64,000 bases of DNA, from NCBI GenBank assembly GCA_028684815.1, contig JAQUFE010000001.1, positions 28,565 to 92,564 on the forward strand, read 5' to 3'. The position numbers were made by a program, and so were the translations under genes. This document shows, piece after piece, positions 7,442 through 16,166 of this stretch (positions are counted from its first letter, which is position 1; each line of letters starts with the position of its first letter). The notes under the pieces are model-generated. The model searched no databases, had not been told where the DNA came from, and saw nothing but the letters and a program-made list of their open reading frames with translations. This DNA is from Sulfurimonas sp. GTDB lineage: Bacteria; Campylobacterota; Campylobacteria; Campylobacterales; Sulfurimonadaceae.

Positions 7442-8182
7442 ATGATTAGACATGGTAGCTCAATATTTTTATCTTTAGCATTTCACACTCTTATAGCAGT
7501 TTTGCTCATTATTACATACAAAAGCGTAGTCATGACCAAAGAAGAGATAGTAGAAAAAAAAGTATGCATAGAGCTGTGCAATGTGTTTGAGCAAAAACCA
7601 GCAATACCTCCAAAACCTTTAGTTGAGCCTAAAATAGAGCCTAAAGAAAATCCTAAACCCATCATTGAAAAACCAAAACCTACACCAAAACCAGTTGTAA
7701 AAAAAGAGATTGTTAAAGAAGTCCCTGTTGTGATGCCAGAGATAGAGCCGATAGTAGAACAGGAAATAGTAAAAGAGGCAGTAAAAAAAGAAATTATAGA
7801 AGAGACTTTTGAGCAAACTAATAAACAAAGCACAGATGAAACACCAAAAGAGATACAAGAACAAAAAGTCCAAGAGATAGAGAGTAAAGAAGTAAAGATT
7901 GAGAGAGAGTATTTGCAAGAGCATCTTGCAAAAATTGTACAGCTTTTAAGAGATAATCTCTACTATCCAAGAAGAGCAAGGCAGATGCAAGAAGAGGGCG
8001 AAGTAGTGGTTAAGTTTGTGCTATCTAAAGATGCCACTGTTTACTCTATTGAAGTTATATCTTCAAAGAGTAAGATACTAAGCCGCTCTGCAATTAAGAC
8101 CATAGAAGATTTGTCTGGGAAATTTCCAAAGCCAAAAGAAGATTTGACTCTGCATGTTCCTATCGAATATTCACTAAGATAG
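7442..8182 (+). CDS. tonB: TonB energy-transducing protein
   Basis: A 246-aa protein with one N-terminal TM helix (about 8-27) that anchors it in the inner membrane, a Pro/Lys/Glu-rich spacer across the periplasm (about 55-150, with KPKPTPKP-like runs), and a C-terminal TonB domain from about 165 (YPRRARQMQEEGEVVVKFVL...), which contacts outer-membrane receptors. It uses the proton-motive force relayed by ExbB-ExbD, but neither is nearby, so this gene is solitary here. Confidence 0.9.
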   Translation: MIRHGSSIFLSLAFHTLIAVLLIITYKSVVMTKEEIVEKKVCIELCNVFEQKPAIPPKPLVEPKIEPKENPKPIIEKPKPTPKPVVKKEIVKEVPVVMPEIEPIVEQEIVKEAVKKEIIEETFEQTNKQSTDETPKEIQEQKVQEIESKEVKIEREYLQEHLAKIVQLLRDNLYYPRRARQMQEEGEVVVKFVLSKDATVYSIEVISSKSKILSRSAIKTIEDLSGKFPKPKEDLTLHVPIEYSLR

Positions 8183-8185
8183 ATC

Positions 8186-8347
8186 TTACTCTAAGGGTTT
8201 GAAGTACTCTTTAGCCGAGCCACAATTTGGGCAAACCCAATCATCTGGCAAATCTTCAAAAGAAGTCCCCGGAGCTATCCCACCCTTAGCATCACCTACT
8301 TCTGGATCATAAATATATCCACAAAATACACACTTATACTTTTTCAT
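8186..8347 (-). CDS. Rubredoxin
   Basis: A 53-aa minus-strand gene. It has both iron-binding knuckles, CVFC (Cys6, Cys9) with GYIYDPE after it, and CPNC (Cys39, Cys42), plus the family signature [14 protein letters not shown]. One Fe is held by four Cys thiolates; the protein carries single electrons in the cytoplasm, often in oxidative-stress or oxygen-reduction paths. The start is fixed by AAGGAG 6 nt upstream of the ATG. It converges with tonB, 3 nt separating the two stops. Confidence 0.95.
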   Translation of the reverse strand: MKKYKCVFCGYIYDPEVGDAKGGIAPGTSFEDLPDDWVCPNCGSAKEYFKPLE

Positions 8348-8544
8348 ATCTTTCTCCTTATGAGGGTTAGTTGTTATTATACTGAAAATTAGAACGAATA
8401 TAAAATATCATCATTGAGTCATTACGTGTCAATGTAACTATTTAACTAAAATAAAAGATAAAATCATGCACTCTTAAGTAATAATAAACTACCATAAAAA
8501 ACTTGTTGATTAGTTACCATTAAAACGATAAAAAATCTTTAATA

Positions 8545-8704
8545 ATTGAACTCTTTGATTAATCTATAAACTAGGTTCTGTGTCAAGCACAAAATGACTG
8601 GATACGCGTCATCCTAAATGAATAAACTATTATCTTGAACAAACAAACTGTCATCCTGAACTTGATTCAGGATCCAACTTAGTAATTGCTCAGAGCGTTC
8701 AAAT
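8545..8704 (+). repeat. MITE-like dispersed element, copy B
   Basis: A family copy in plus orientation with ends ATTGAACTCTTTGATTAATC and TTGCTCAGAGCGTTCAAAT. The first hairpin is decayed; the second, ATCCTGAA/TTCAGGAT, is intact. It carries an internal GAACAAACAAACTGTCATCC unit. It fills most of the 422-nt gap between rubredoxin and the TraT-like gene; I see nothing else there. Confidence 0.85.
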
Positions 8705-8769
8705 AGTACTTGTATAAAAATAGATACAAAAAAAGAAGCTTGTGTTTCATTTTAAAATAAGGAGTAAAA

Positions 8770-9372
8770 TTGAAAAAAAGAATATGGATAGCGTTGTTAA
8801 GTTTATTGGTCTTTTCTGGTTGTGGAACATTTTCACTACAGATGGATAGTAAAATGACTCAGAGCATTTTTTTAAAAAACTTACAACCTAAAAAAACCAT
8901 ATATTTAGTAAAAACTAACACAACAAGTGTTGATGACAATATAGGTTTTTTAGTCAAAGATAAATTGATAGAAAAAAACTATGAATTTATCAATAGCCCA
9001 GAAGATGCAACATATATATTGAGAGTAAATACAATAAATATGAATGCAAACAGACAACAAAATGAGGCTAGTGCAGCAGCTGTTACAGGGGCTAGCACTG
9101 GTATAGTTATGTTGGCTACAAGGGGAGCAAAAGATGGAGTGGGTGGCGCTGTAATCGGTGCTGTAGTTGGGGGAGTTTTTGCGTATGCTATTGCAGATGG
9201 ACAAGTTCGTATGCAGGTAGATGTTGTTATTACAGAACAAATGGATAATAACAATATCGACTACGCAACAAGGATTATCGCAGAGGCTAAGCAAGTTCAC
9301 TTAACACCAGAAAAAGGTCAACCTTTACTGGAAGAAAAAATATCAAAGCAGATAGCTGGTATATTTTTATAA
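8770..9372 (+). CDS. TraT-family outer-membrane lipoprotein
   Basis: A 200-aa lipoprotein (lipobox FSGC, Cys18). It matches the TraT layout: the DSKMTQSIFLKN start of the mature part, a Lys-Thr-Ile-Tyr strand, then a long Ala/Gly-rich hydrophobic segment (about 97-142: AAAVTGAS...GGAVIGAVVGG), followed by a beta-rich tail. Plasmid TraT causes surface exclusion and complement resistance. Chromosomal relatives are common in proteobacteria and their role is mostly unknown. The next lipoprotein gene starts 15 nt downstream, so the two are probably cotranscribed. RBS AAGGAG is clear; the start codon is TTG at 8770. Confidence 0.75.
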   Translation: MKKRIWIALLSLLVFSGCGTFSLQMDSKMTQSIFLKNLQPKKTIYLVKTNTTSVDDNIGFLVKDKLIEKNYEFINSPEDATYILRVNTINMNANRQQNEASAAAVTGASTGIVMLATRGAKDGVGGAVIGAVVGGVFAYAIADGQVRMQVDVVITEQMDNNNIDYATRIIAEAKQVHLTPEKGQPLLEEKISKQIAGIFL

Positions 9373-9387
9373 TTTTAAAGGAAAAAT

Positions 9388-10029
9388 ATGAATAAAAAAA
9401 TAAGTACATTAGTTTTAACTACACTCGCAGTAGTTTTTTTTATGAGTGGTTGTAGTTCACATCAAATAGGAACACCGTCGGAGATTAGCAAGATAAATGG
9501 ACATCCTGAAGCAAACACTAAAGAGGAGAAAATATTTTTAGTAGCTACAAGAAATGATAGTAGCAATAGCCTCTCAAGAGCTTCAGATATAGAAGAGTCA
9601 GCGTATTTTACTTTACAAAATGTTGCAGAGAGTGCACTTGAGAGAGGCGACAAATATTTTGCGGTAAATGCCCCAAAAGCAATGTCAAACTTTGATGGTA
9701 GCACGATTACTACAATGGATGAGTTTGTAGAGAAGTGTGGTACTAGTTCTGGTGGAGGATTTGCTTCGGCGTTTGATGCATTTGGGCTAAATACTTACTA
9801 TTGTAATATTTCAGGGGTAAGAATTGTACATGCTGGATTTATGGAAGTTGCATTTTACAAAGAAAAGCCTTTAAATGTTTTAGTGTGGGATGCAGAAGCT
9901 GTTTTAGATTACCTTAAAAAAGAAGATCTTTACAAAACTTATGATAAAAAAGATGTAGAAATAGTTGAGTCTTCAAAACTAGGTGGCGGTGGCTATTGGG
10001 TTAAGAACCTAAGAGATTTAAAACAATAA
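9388..10029 (+). CDS. Putative lipoprotein, unknown function
   Basis: A 213-aa protein with lipobox FMSGC (Cys22). The mature part has no motif I recognise. There are two Cys (in EKCGTSS and TYYCNISG) that could form a disulfide, a Gly-rich patch SSGGGF between them, and a Gly-rich C-terminal GGGGYW. It follows the TraT-like gene with a 15-nt gap and AAAGGA as RBS, so both probably act in the outer membrane together. Confidence 0.7.
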   Translation: MNKKISTLVLTTLAVVFFMSGCSSHQIGTPSEISKINGHPEANTKEEKIFLVATRNDSSNSLSRASDIEESAYFTLQNVAESALERGDKYFAVNAPKAMSNFDGSTITTMDEFVEKCGTSSGGGFASAFDAFGLNTYYCNISGVRIVHAGFMEVAFYKEKPLNVLVWDAEAVLDYLKKEDLYKTYDKKDVEIVESSKLGGGGYWVKNLRDLKQ

Positions 10030-10037
10030 AATATATG

Positions 10038-10064
10038 TTCAATACACTTTATTAGTGTATTGAA
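10038..10064 (+). terminator. Hairpin terminator after the lipoprotein pair
   Basis: TTCAATACACT (10038-10048), loop TTATT, AGTGTATTGAA (10054-10064): a perfect 11-bp stem 8 nt after the stop codon. The T run is weak. Confidence 0.6.
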
Positions 10065-10291
10065 TAGGATTGTAAATAATTTTAATCAAAATAGGCTAAA
10101 TAAAGCGGATACAATCACTAGATGTAGCCGTTTGCACTTACTACTTGAATTGGCGAGTATAGTTTTTTGTTTCGTTTGGATAGATAAGTAGCCATAATTT
10201 AGTCCTGCTTGCGTACCAAAAAAAATGCATAAATAGATATCTCTAAAATAATTTATGAAAGTATTTAAAATTGGGAGTTTGAAGAAAAAGT

Positions 10292-10366
10292 TGGTGACCC
10301 CAAGGAGAATTGAACTCCTGTAACATGGATGAAAACCATGGATCCTGACCGCTAGACGATGGGGCC
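10292..10366 (-). tRNA. tRNA-Glu (anticodon TTC)
   Basis: A 75-nt cloverleaf on the minus strand. Acceptor GGCCCCA, D arm CGTCTAGCGGTCAGG, anticodon loop TTTTCAT giving TTC, T loop TTCAATT, and encoded CCA. It is paired with tRNA-Lys 15 nt upstream in the same direction. Confidence 0.93.
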
Positions 10367-10381
10367 AACTAATTTTGTAAA

Positions 10382-10457
10382 TGGTGTCCTGTGATGGATT
10401 CGAACCATCGGCCACATCATTAAAAGTGACGTGCTCTACCAGCTGAGCTAACAAGAC
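10382..10457 (-). tRNA. tRNA-Lys (anticodon TTT)
   Basis: A 76-nt cloverleaf on the minus strand. Acceptor GTCTTGT pairs with ACAGGAC, then A and CCA. D arm GCTC...GAGC, anticodon loop CTTTTAA giving TTT, T loop TTCGAAT. It is probably cotranscribed with tRNA-Glu. Confidence 0.93.
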
Positions 10458-10599
10458 GAAATACAAACAATTTGTTTGTGAGCCGAAATTATAGGCAAAT
10501 AGTTTTTCTATGTCAAGACAATTGAGAAGAAAATGCCAAAAGTTTTAAAAAAGTTGCAATACCTCATGAAAAATCGCTTTTTTAGATAAAATATATTTA

Positions 10600-11517
10600 A
10601 TGAATTATTATAGTTTTGAATATCCTTACCTTATTTTATTACTGTTTCCAATTATCTACTGCTTATATAGATGCAAAGAGCAGATACAAAGTAGATACTT
10701 CGTGCATTTGGAATTTTTAAGAGCTAAAAAAAACTTCTTTAAGAGAGAGTGGATTGTAAAGATACTAATCTTTATCTCTCTTTGTATAGCTCTTGCATCT
10801 CCCATCGTTGTGGATAGAGACAACTCATACAACAGAGAAGGAAAAGATATAGTACTAGCCATAGATGCAAGTGGATCTATGAACTCATTTGGTTTTGATG
10901 ATGAATCAACTGATGGCAAAAGGCTGACTAGGTTTGAACTTACAAAGATAGTTGCAGCGGAGTTTATAAAAAAAAGACTAGGCGATAATGTTGGAGTAGT
11001 AATCTATGGAGATTTTGCCTTTATCGCATCTCCTATAACTTATGAAAAAGAGATAGTTGCCCAGATGCTAGAGTATACTAACCAAGGGATGGCTGGGCAA
11101 AATACTGCGATAGGTGAAGGGGTTGCTATGAGTGTTCGTGCATTTGAGACATCAGTTGCTAAGAGTAAAATCATAGTTTTACTAAGTGATGGCGAGCATA
11201 ATAGCGGGAGCATCTCGCCAAAAGATGCCATAAAGCTAGCAAATGAAAAGAACATAAAAATATACACAATAGCCATAGGATATGAGGGCGAGGCAGATGA
11301 GGCACTCTTAGAGATGATAGCAAAAGAGTCTAATGGAGAGTTTTTTAGAGCTCTATCTGCTAAAGAGTTAAAAGATGTTTATGACGAGATAGATAAGCTT
11401 GAATCATCAAAGATCAAGAGTAGAGACTATCTTTTAAAAGAGTACTACTATGAGGTGTTTTTACTCTTAGCATCTATGCTTTTGCTATATCTCATTTACA
11501 GAGAGATTAAAAGATGA
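10600..11517 (+). CDS. BatA-type VWA membrane protein, module 1
   Basis: A 305-aa protein with TM helices near 10-24 and 52-70, a von Willebrand factor A domain from about residue 84 to 270, and a last TM helix near 285-302. The metal-ion-dependent adhesion site is intact (D89-A-S91-G-S93). Bat (aerotolerance) proteins are inner-membrane complexes that present VWA domains to the periplasm and usually work with a MoxR ATPase. It overlaps the next gene by 4 nt (ATGA), so coupling is tight. A paralogue lies at 18342-19271. Confidence 0.85.
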   Translation: MNYYSFEYPYLILLLFPIIYCLYRCKEQIQSRYFVHLEFLRAKKNFFKREWIVKILIFISLCIALASPIVVDRDNSYNREGKDIVLAIDASGSMNSFGFDDESTDGKRLTRFELTKIVAAEFIKKRLGDNVGVVIYGDFAFIASPITYEKEIVAQMLEYTNQGMAGQNTAIGEGVAMSVRAFETSVAKSKIIVLLSDGEHNSGSISPKDAIKLANEKNIKIYTIAIGYEGEADEALLEMIAKESNGEFFRALSAKELKDVYDEIDKLESSKIKSRDYLLKEYYYEVFLLLASMLLLYLIYREIKR

Positions 11518-12947
11518 CCTTTTTATCAGCCCATTACTTTTGGCTCTTTTTATTTCTAGTTGCCCTTATAGCAAAGAGAGATTTTCGTGGTTTTAGCATA
11601 AGAGCTTACGGATATCTCCTCACATTTGTATTTATAATCCTCGCCCTTACAAGGCCTGTAATACTCCAAGAGCCTGTAAAAAAAGAGATGATGTTAAGTG
11701 ATGTGATAATTGCGGTTGATCTATCTTTTTCTATGCAAGCCCGTGATGTGCATCCATCAAGACTTATAAAAGCAAAAGAGACTCTATCACAACTTATAAG
11801 AGTTCATAAAAATAGTCGGTTTGCTATTGTGGGTTTTACTACAAATGCCATCATCCTTTCGCCACTAACTCAAGATAGAGAACTACTTGAGCATCTCTTT
11901 GGCTCTCTTGATGAGGATATGATTATTACCAAGGGCAGCTCTATTATGAGTGCCTTAGAGCTTATGGCAAAGATGTCAAAGTCGAAAAAGCCAAGTGTAG
12001 TGATACTTAGTGATGGAGCAGATGAGATAAGTTATACAAAAGAAGCCGAGTTTGCAAAAAAAAGAGGCTTAGTTATAAATGTCTTTATGTTGGCAACAAA
12101 GATGGGCGATAGTATAGTCTTAGAGAGCGGAGAATTTTTAAAAGATGCAGCAGGGAACATTGTAGTGAGCCGTGAAAATGAGGCTATTAAAGGGTTAAGC
12201 GAAGTGACTGATGGCATCTATACTAAGAGTTTTGATGAACTTGTCAATGCTTTGGAGTCTCAAAGAAGCGATGATGAAAAAAGCGAGCAGAGTGTAGTTG
12301 ATAATACTGAACTTTTTTACTACTTTGTCTTTTTAGCAATAGTAAGCTTTTTAGTGAGTAACACAACTTTAAAAAAGTATGTTTTAGCTTTTTTACTTCT
12401 CTTTGGGGTGAGTTTAGATGCAAGCCTCTTAGACTACTTTGCGGATAAAAATATAAAAGAGTTTAAGCTCGCTAACTCTCACTATAGAAGTGGAGAATTT
12501 GAAGAAGCGATAAGCTCTTATGAGATGGTAAAATCTTCAGATGCCAAGTTTAAAGCTATAGTTTTTTATAACATGGCAAACTCGCTAGTAAAGCTAAAGG
12601 AGTATGAAAGAGCAAAAGAGGCGTATATGAAATCCCTCACTCTTAGTTACTCAAAAGAGGCTGATGAAAATATGCGATATGTAAAAGATTTAAAAGAACA
12701 GAAGCAAGCAGACTTTAAAAATAATTCTAAAAAAACATCTCTCTCAAAAGGTAAAAAAAAGAAGAAAAAAGATGGAGGAGGCTCAAATATGAATGTAAGT
12801 GCTAGTAGTGGAAGCTCAGATGCAAAAGATGCCAAAGAAGCATCTGCGCAAAAAAAGATAGATCTAAACTCAAACAAAACAAAACTAAGTTCAAAGGCGT
12901 ATGAGCTGATAAATAAGGAGCAAGTGGATGAAAAACAACCTTGGTAA
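11514..12947 (+). CDS. BatB-BatC fusion: VWA plus TPR protein, module 1
   Basis: A 477-aa protein. N-terminal TM helices are followed by a VWA domain with intact MIDAS (D69-L-S71-F-S73), a TM pair near 265-305, then a TPR region (about 315-395, YRSGEFEEAISSYEMV and YNMANSLVKLKEYERAKEAY repeats), and a Lys/Ser-rich tail ending in QPW. It joins what are separate batB and batC genes in some bacteria. It starts inside the batA-like gene and its end overlaps the batD-like gene by 20 nt. The paralogue at 19268 has the same layout and also ends in PW. Confidence 0.85.
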   Translation: MTFLSAHYFWLFLFLVALIAKRDFRGFSIRAYGYLLTFVFIILALTRPVILQEPVKKEMMLSDVIIAVDLSFSMQARDVHPSRLIKAKETLSQLIRVHKNSRFAIVGFTTNAIILSPLTQDRELLEHLFGSLDEDMIITKGSSIMSALELMAKMSKSKKPSVVILSDGADEISYTKEAEFAKKRGLVINVFMLATKMGDSIVLESGEFLKDAAGNIVVSRENEAIKGLSEVTDGIYTKSFDELVNALESQRSDDEKSEQSVVDNTELFYYFVFLAIVSFLVSNTTLKKYVLAFLLLFGVSLDASLLDYFADKNIKEFKLANSHYRSGEFEEAISSYEMVKSSDAKFKAIVFYNMANSLVKLKEYERAKEAYMKSLTLSYSKEADENMRYVKDLKEQKQADFKNNSKKTSLSKGKKKKKKDGGGSNMNVSASSGSSDAKDAKEASAQKKIDLNSNKTKLSSKAYELINKEQVDEKQPW

Positions 12948-14034
12948 AATCTTTTTGCTCTTGCTTTTAAGCGCTAGACTCTTTGCATCTACATATGAGT
13001 GGAGTGTTTTAGCTGATAAAAAAAGTGCTATGACAAATGAGCCAATTTATTTAAAATATAGTTGCACCTTTAGTGATATTGCTCATACATATATGATAGA
13101 GTTTAACCCAGTTGTGGATAATGAAGAGTATAAAATTTTGCTCTTAAGTGAAACTAAAAATATAATAGATGCAAAAAGAATCAATACTTATGAGTATCTA
13201 CTCTATGTAAAAAAAGCACAAAATTTTAAGCTTTTTCTTGATACAAAGATGAAAAAAACAAACAAAGACTCCATCAAAAATAGTGTTATTGGACGAGATA
13301 ATTTTGCTCGTGAAGACTACAGTGTAAAGCTTATCAGACAAGAGGGTGTGGAGCTAGAGATAAAAGATGCTAAAAGTGAGCTTGTGGGAGAAATTAGTGT
13401 TGATGTGAAGAGGGACAATGGTATCGGGGTAATGGCTTATGAACCTTACCATTTAGAGATAAAAATAGAGGGGCGCGCAAATTTTGACGCTATAAAAGCA
13501 TTTCATTTTGATATAGATGGAGTCAAAACTATAGAAGAAAAACCAATAGAAAATTTTAAGCTAACAAAAGATGGATATATAGGTTCTTGGGTTCAAAAAT
13601 TTGCATTTGTAAGTGATGGTAATTTTACGATTCCCCGTACCGAGATAGAGTACTTTGACTTAGGTGAGAAAAAACTAAAGCTTTTGAGTTTTGATGAGGT
13701 GGATGTTGAAGTAAGGGAGCTCTATAAAAAAGAGGAACTTTTAGAAAAAGAAGAAAAAAGCTTTGAGATAGAGTATAGATATATCTACTATGTGTTAGCG
13801 TTTTTAGCTGGATTTATTGTTGCAAAGATTAAGTTTAAAAAAAGAGTGAAACTCTCCTCAGATGAGATGCTCTTTAACAAAAAAATAGATGAGATAAAGA
13901 CTCTAGAAGAGTTGGTTTTTTTCTTGGTCTTAAGTGATGCAAAGAGATATAGCAAGATTGTACAGAAGATAGAGCAAAAAGAGATAGCCTCACTGCAAAA
14001 GGCTAAGCAAGTAAGCAAGTTCAAGATAAGTTAA
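12928..14034 (+). CDS. BatD-like periplasmic protein with C-terminal TM, module 1
   Basis: A 368-aa protein with an N-terminal signal sequence (about 1-20), beta-rich periplasmic domains with a BatD-like pattern (the SAMTNEPIYLKYSC strand is reminiscent of the oxygen-tolerance family), and a TM helix near 288-305 followed by a basic cytoplasmic tail. It is about 100 aa shorter than its paralogue at 21069. It overlaps the previous gene, which supports one Bat complex per module. Confidence 0.75.
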   Translation: MKNNLGKIFLLLLLSARLFASTYEWSVLADKKSAMTNEPIYLKYSCTFSDIAHTYMIEFNPVVDNEEYKILLLSETKNIIDAKRINTYEYLLYVKKAQNFKLFLDTKMKKTNKDSIKNSVIGRDNFAREDYSVKLIRQEGVELEIKDAKSELVGEISVDVKRDNGIGVMAYEPYHLEIKIEGRANFDAIKAFHFDIDGVKTIEEKPIENFKLTKDGYIGSWVQKFAFVSDGNFTIPRTEIEYFDLGEKKLKLLSFDEVDVEVRELYKKEELLEKEEKSFEIEYRYIYYVLAFLAGFIVAKIKFKKRVKLSSDEMLFNKKIDEIKTLEELVFFLVLSDAKRYSKIVQKIEQKEIASLQKAKQVSKFKIS

Positions 14035-14079
14035 ATGAGTTTTAACTAAAATTCGTGAGATTTTAAAAGGGAAAACTAT

Positions 14080-15126
14080 ATGAAAATATCATTTAAGCAG
14101 GTGTTTAGTATATTAATCACTGCTTTACTTATGAGTGGATGTGCTCATAAAATAAAGATAAAAGCACTACAGCCTGCTGAAGTCGAAGAAATGGCTACAA
14201 AGAAAAAAATCGCAATAAGTAGCTTTAGAAATGATTATTATGGTCTCTCTGGCAAGATTGAATCTCAAATAGCTAAGCATAAACTAGATCAAAAAAGATA
14301 CTTTACCGTGGTTAGTAGAAAAGATTTAGACAAGATTATAGCTGAGCAAAAATTGCAATCATCTGAGCTTATGGATGAGAGAACTGCTACGAGGGTTGGA
14401 AAACTTATAGGTGCTCAAGCTGTGATAAATGGAGAGATAGCATCTGCTAATGGCGAGTCGGGTAGATATTTAAAAGATGCAAAAGAGTGCCTAAATTACA
14501 CTAAAAAAGGGTGTACTAAATGGCGTTACTACAAAGTGACTTGCCACACTACAAAAGCTTCTGTCTCTGCAAACATTAATATCGTAAATGTTGAGACTGG
14601 TTCTATAATCTATGGAGACACACTAAACAAAGAGTATTCTGCTGATTCTTGTAACCCTTTAGGAGGTTTTTTTGGTCTTGGCGGCTCTAGTGAAATCTTA
14701 TCAAAAGCTCAAGCTCTAAACAGACTAACCTCGGCAATAGCAAGTGAATTTGTATATAAACTCACTCCTAACTATATCTACTTTGAAGTAACTCTACTCG
14801 ATGAGATAGAGCTTGATGGTGTAACAAATACTCAAGAAGATATTTTTGAGTATTCTTTAGAGTATATAAAAGCTGGCCGCATGGACAAGGCAGAGTCAAT
14901 GCTTCAAGAGCTTTTAGATGAACTAGATGGTAACTCTTATGTGGTTGCGTATGTTTATGGAGTAGTCCAAGAAGCACAGGGGAAACTAGAGCGTGCAAAA
15001 AAAGCATATACTTTGGCTGATGACTTAACGATTAAACCAGTAGAAGAGATAAACTTAGCTCTAAGAAGGATCGATAATTTGATTGATAAAAGAGAGAGAG
15101 CAAAGAGGCAGATAAATGCTAAGTAG
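14080..15126 (+). CDS. CsgG-family lipoprotein with TPR-like tail
   Basis: A 348-aa protein with a lipoprotein signal (lipobox LMSGC, Cys21), then a CsgG/HfaB-type domain: KKKIAISSFRND, VVSRKDLDKIIAEQ, RVGKLIGAQAVINGEI. There is a Cys-rich insert (CLNYTKKGC...VTC) and a helical repeat tail from about 250. CsgG proteins form outer-membrane secretion channels; many relatives are only periplasmic or outer-membrane scaffolds. No curlin-like substrate gene is nearby, so a channel role is not supported. It overlaps the LPP20-like gene by 11 nt, a pairing that suggests joint function. Confidence 0.8.
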   Translation: MKISFKQVFSILITALLMSGCAHKIKIKALQPAEVEEMATKKKIAISSFRNDYYGLSGKIESQIAKHKLDQKRYFTVVSRKDLDKIIAEQKLQSSELMDERTATRVGKLIGAQAVINGEIASANGESGRYLKDAKECLNYTKKGCTKWRYYKVTCHTTKASVSANINIVNVETGSIIYGDTLNKEYSADSCNPLGGFFGLGGSSEILSKAQALNRLTSAIASEFVYKLTPNYIYFEVTLLDEIELDGVTNTQEDIFEYSLEYIKAGRMDKAESMLQELLDELDGNSYVVAYVYGVVQEAQGKLERAKKAYTLADDLTIKPVEEINLALRRIDNLIDKRERAKRQINAK

Positions 15127-16117
15127 ATATATTATAGCTTTAGCACTATCTGCTCTATTTATTTTAGGTGGATGCAAAGGCGCACCAACTCCACCACCAC
15201 AAGCAAAATCACTTCCAGCTTGGATAAACGCTCCACTTCCTAGTGATAATAGTAAGTTTATGTATGGAATGGCGATAGCAAGTGATAGAGAGAGTGCTAT
15301 AAAAGCGGCTCTAAGTGATATGGTTGCAAAACTTGGAACTACTATAGAGTCTTCTTTTGAGTCAAATGAAGAGGTCCGTGGTGGCTTTGTAAACTCTAGC
15401 GTTAAAAATCAGATAAAGTCTGGTGTTTCTAAAATTAGCATAAATAATTACGAGGTCATAAAGTCTTATAGAGTTAGTTACAGAGAGTTTGCGGTGATGC
15501 TCCAAAGTGATAAAACGAAGTTTATAAATGGTCTTAAGCAAAATCTTGAGATGCAAAAAAAAGAGATATCACAAAAGTATGATTCGCTAAAGGACTTAGA
15601 TGCACTAAGTAGATACAACGCTAAAAAAGAGTTGTCTCTTAAGGCAAGTGAATTACTCTCAAATATTCTCATCATCTCAGAGCTAGATAAGAGTTTTGAT
15701 AAAAAAGAGAGTCTAGACTTTATAGAAGTAAAACAAAAAGAGTTTTTAAAAGAAGCAAAGGGTTTGAGATTTTTTGTAAGTGGAGATGCTAAGTCTTCAA
15801 AATTTGCAAATATTATAAAAAATTATCTTGCACAAAATGGTTTTAATGTAGTGAGTTCTAAAGATGCAATAGAGATAAAGATTAAAACAAATGAGAATAT
15901 AAATCAGCACGCTTCTATGCAAATCGCAGTGCTCACTTTAGATATTGGCGTGTATGATAAAAACAGAAGAATTGGTGGTAAAAGTATAATACTAAAAGAG
16001 AGATATAGTGGTTCAAAAGAGAGTGTTTATAAAAACGCATCGATTCATCTTGAACAAGATATAAAGTCTCAAGGTATCAGTGAGGCGATTGGGATTAATT
16101 TAGTAGAAAATCATTAA
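15116..16117 (+). CDS. LPP20-family lipoprotein
   Basis: A 333-aa protein with lipobox LGGC (Cys20). The LPP20-type domain follows: LPAWINAPLP, then YGMAIASDRESAIKAALSDM, a pattern seen in Helicobacter Lpp20 and related envelope lipoproteins. A second beta-rich domain sits at the C-terminus (FFVSGDAKSSKFANIIKNYL). It starts inside the CsgG-like gene and is followed after 49 nt by the MoxR gene, so it probably belongs to the same envelope transcription unit. Confidence 0.75.
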   Translation: MLSRYIIALALSALFILGGCKGAPTPPPQAKSLPAWINAPLPSDNSKFMYGMAIASDRESAIKAALSDMVAKLGTTIESSFESNEEVRGGFVNSSVKNQIKSGVSKISINNYEVIKSYRVSYREFAVMLQSDKTKFINGLKQNLEMQKKEISQKYDSLKDLDALSRYNAKKELSLKASELLSNILIISELDKSFDKKESLDFIEVKQKEFLKEAKGLRFFVSGDAKSSKFANIIKNYLAQNGFNVVSSKDAIEIKIKTNENINQHASMQIAVLTLDIGVYDKNRRIGGKSIILKERYSGSKESVYKNASIHLEQDIKSQGISEAIGINLVENH

Positions 16118-16166
16118 CCACGCTTAGATATACTTCTCTACACATTTAACACAAGGTTGTTTTAGT

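Noticed and set aside
10170..10200. Minus-strand 26-codon frame starting MATYLSKRNKK, looks like an integrase N-terminus beside tRNA-Glu
   Set aside because: Too short, no RBS of note, and no other integrase part nearby; composition alone is not enough.
14080..16117. Curli-type secretion system from the CsgG-family gene
   Set aside because: No CsgA/B-like repeat protein, CsgE or CsgF is present; the partner is an LPP20-type lipoprotein and the neighbours are Bat genes.
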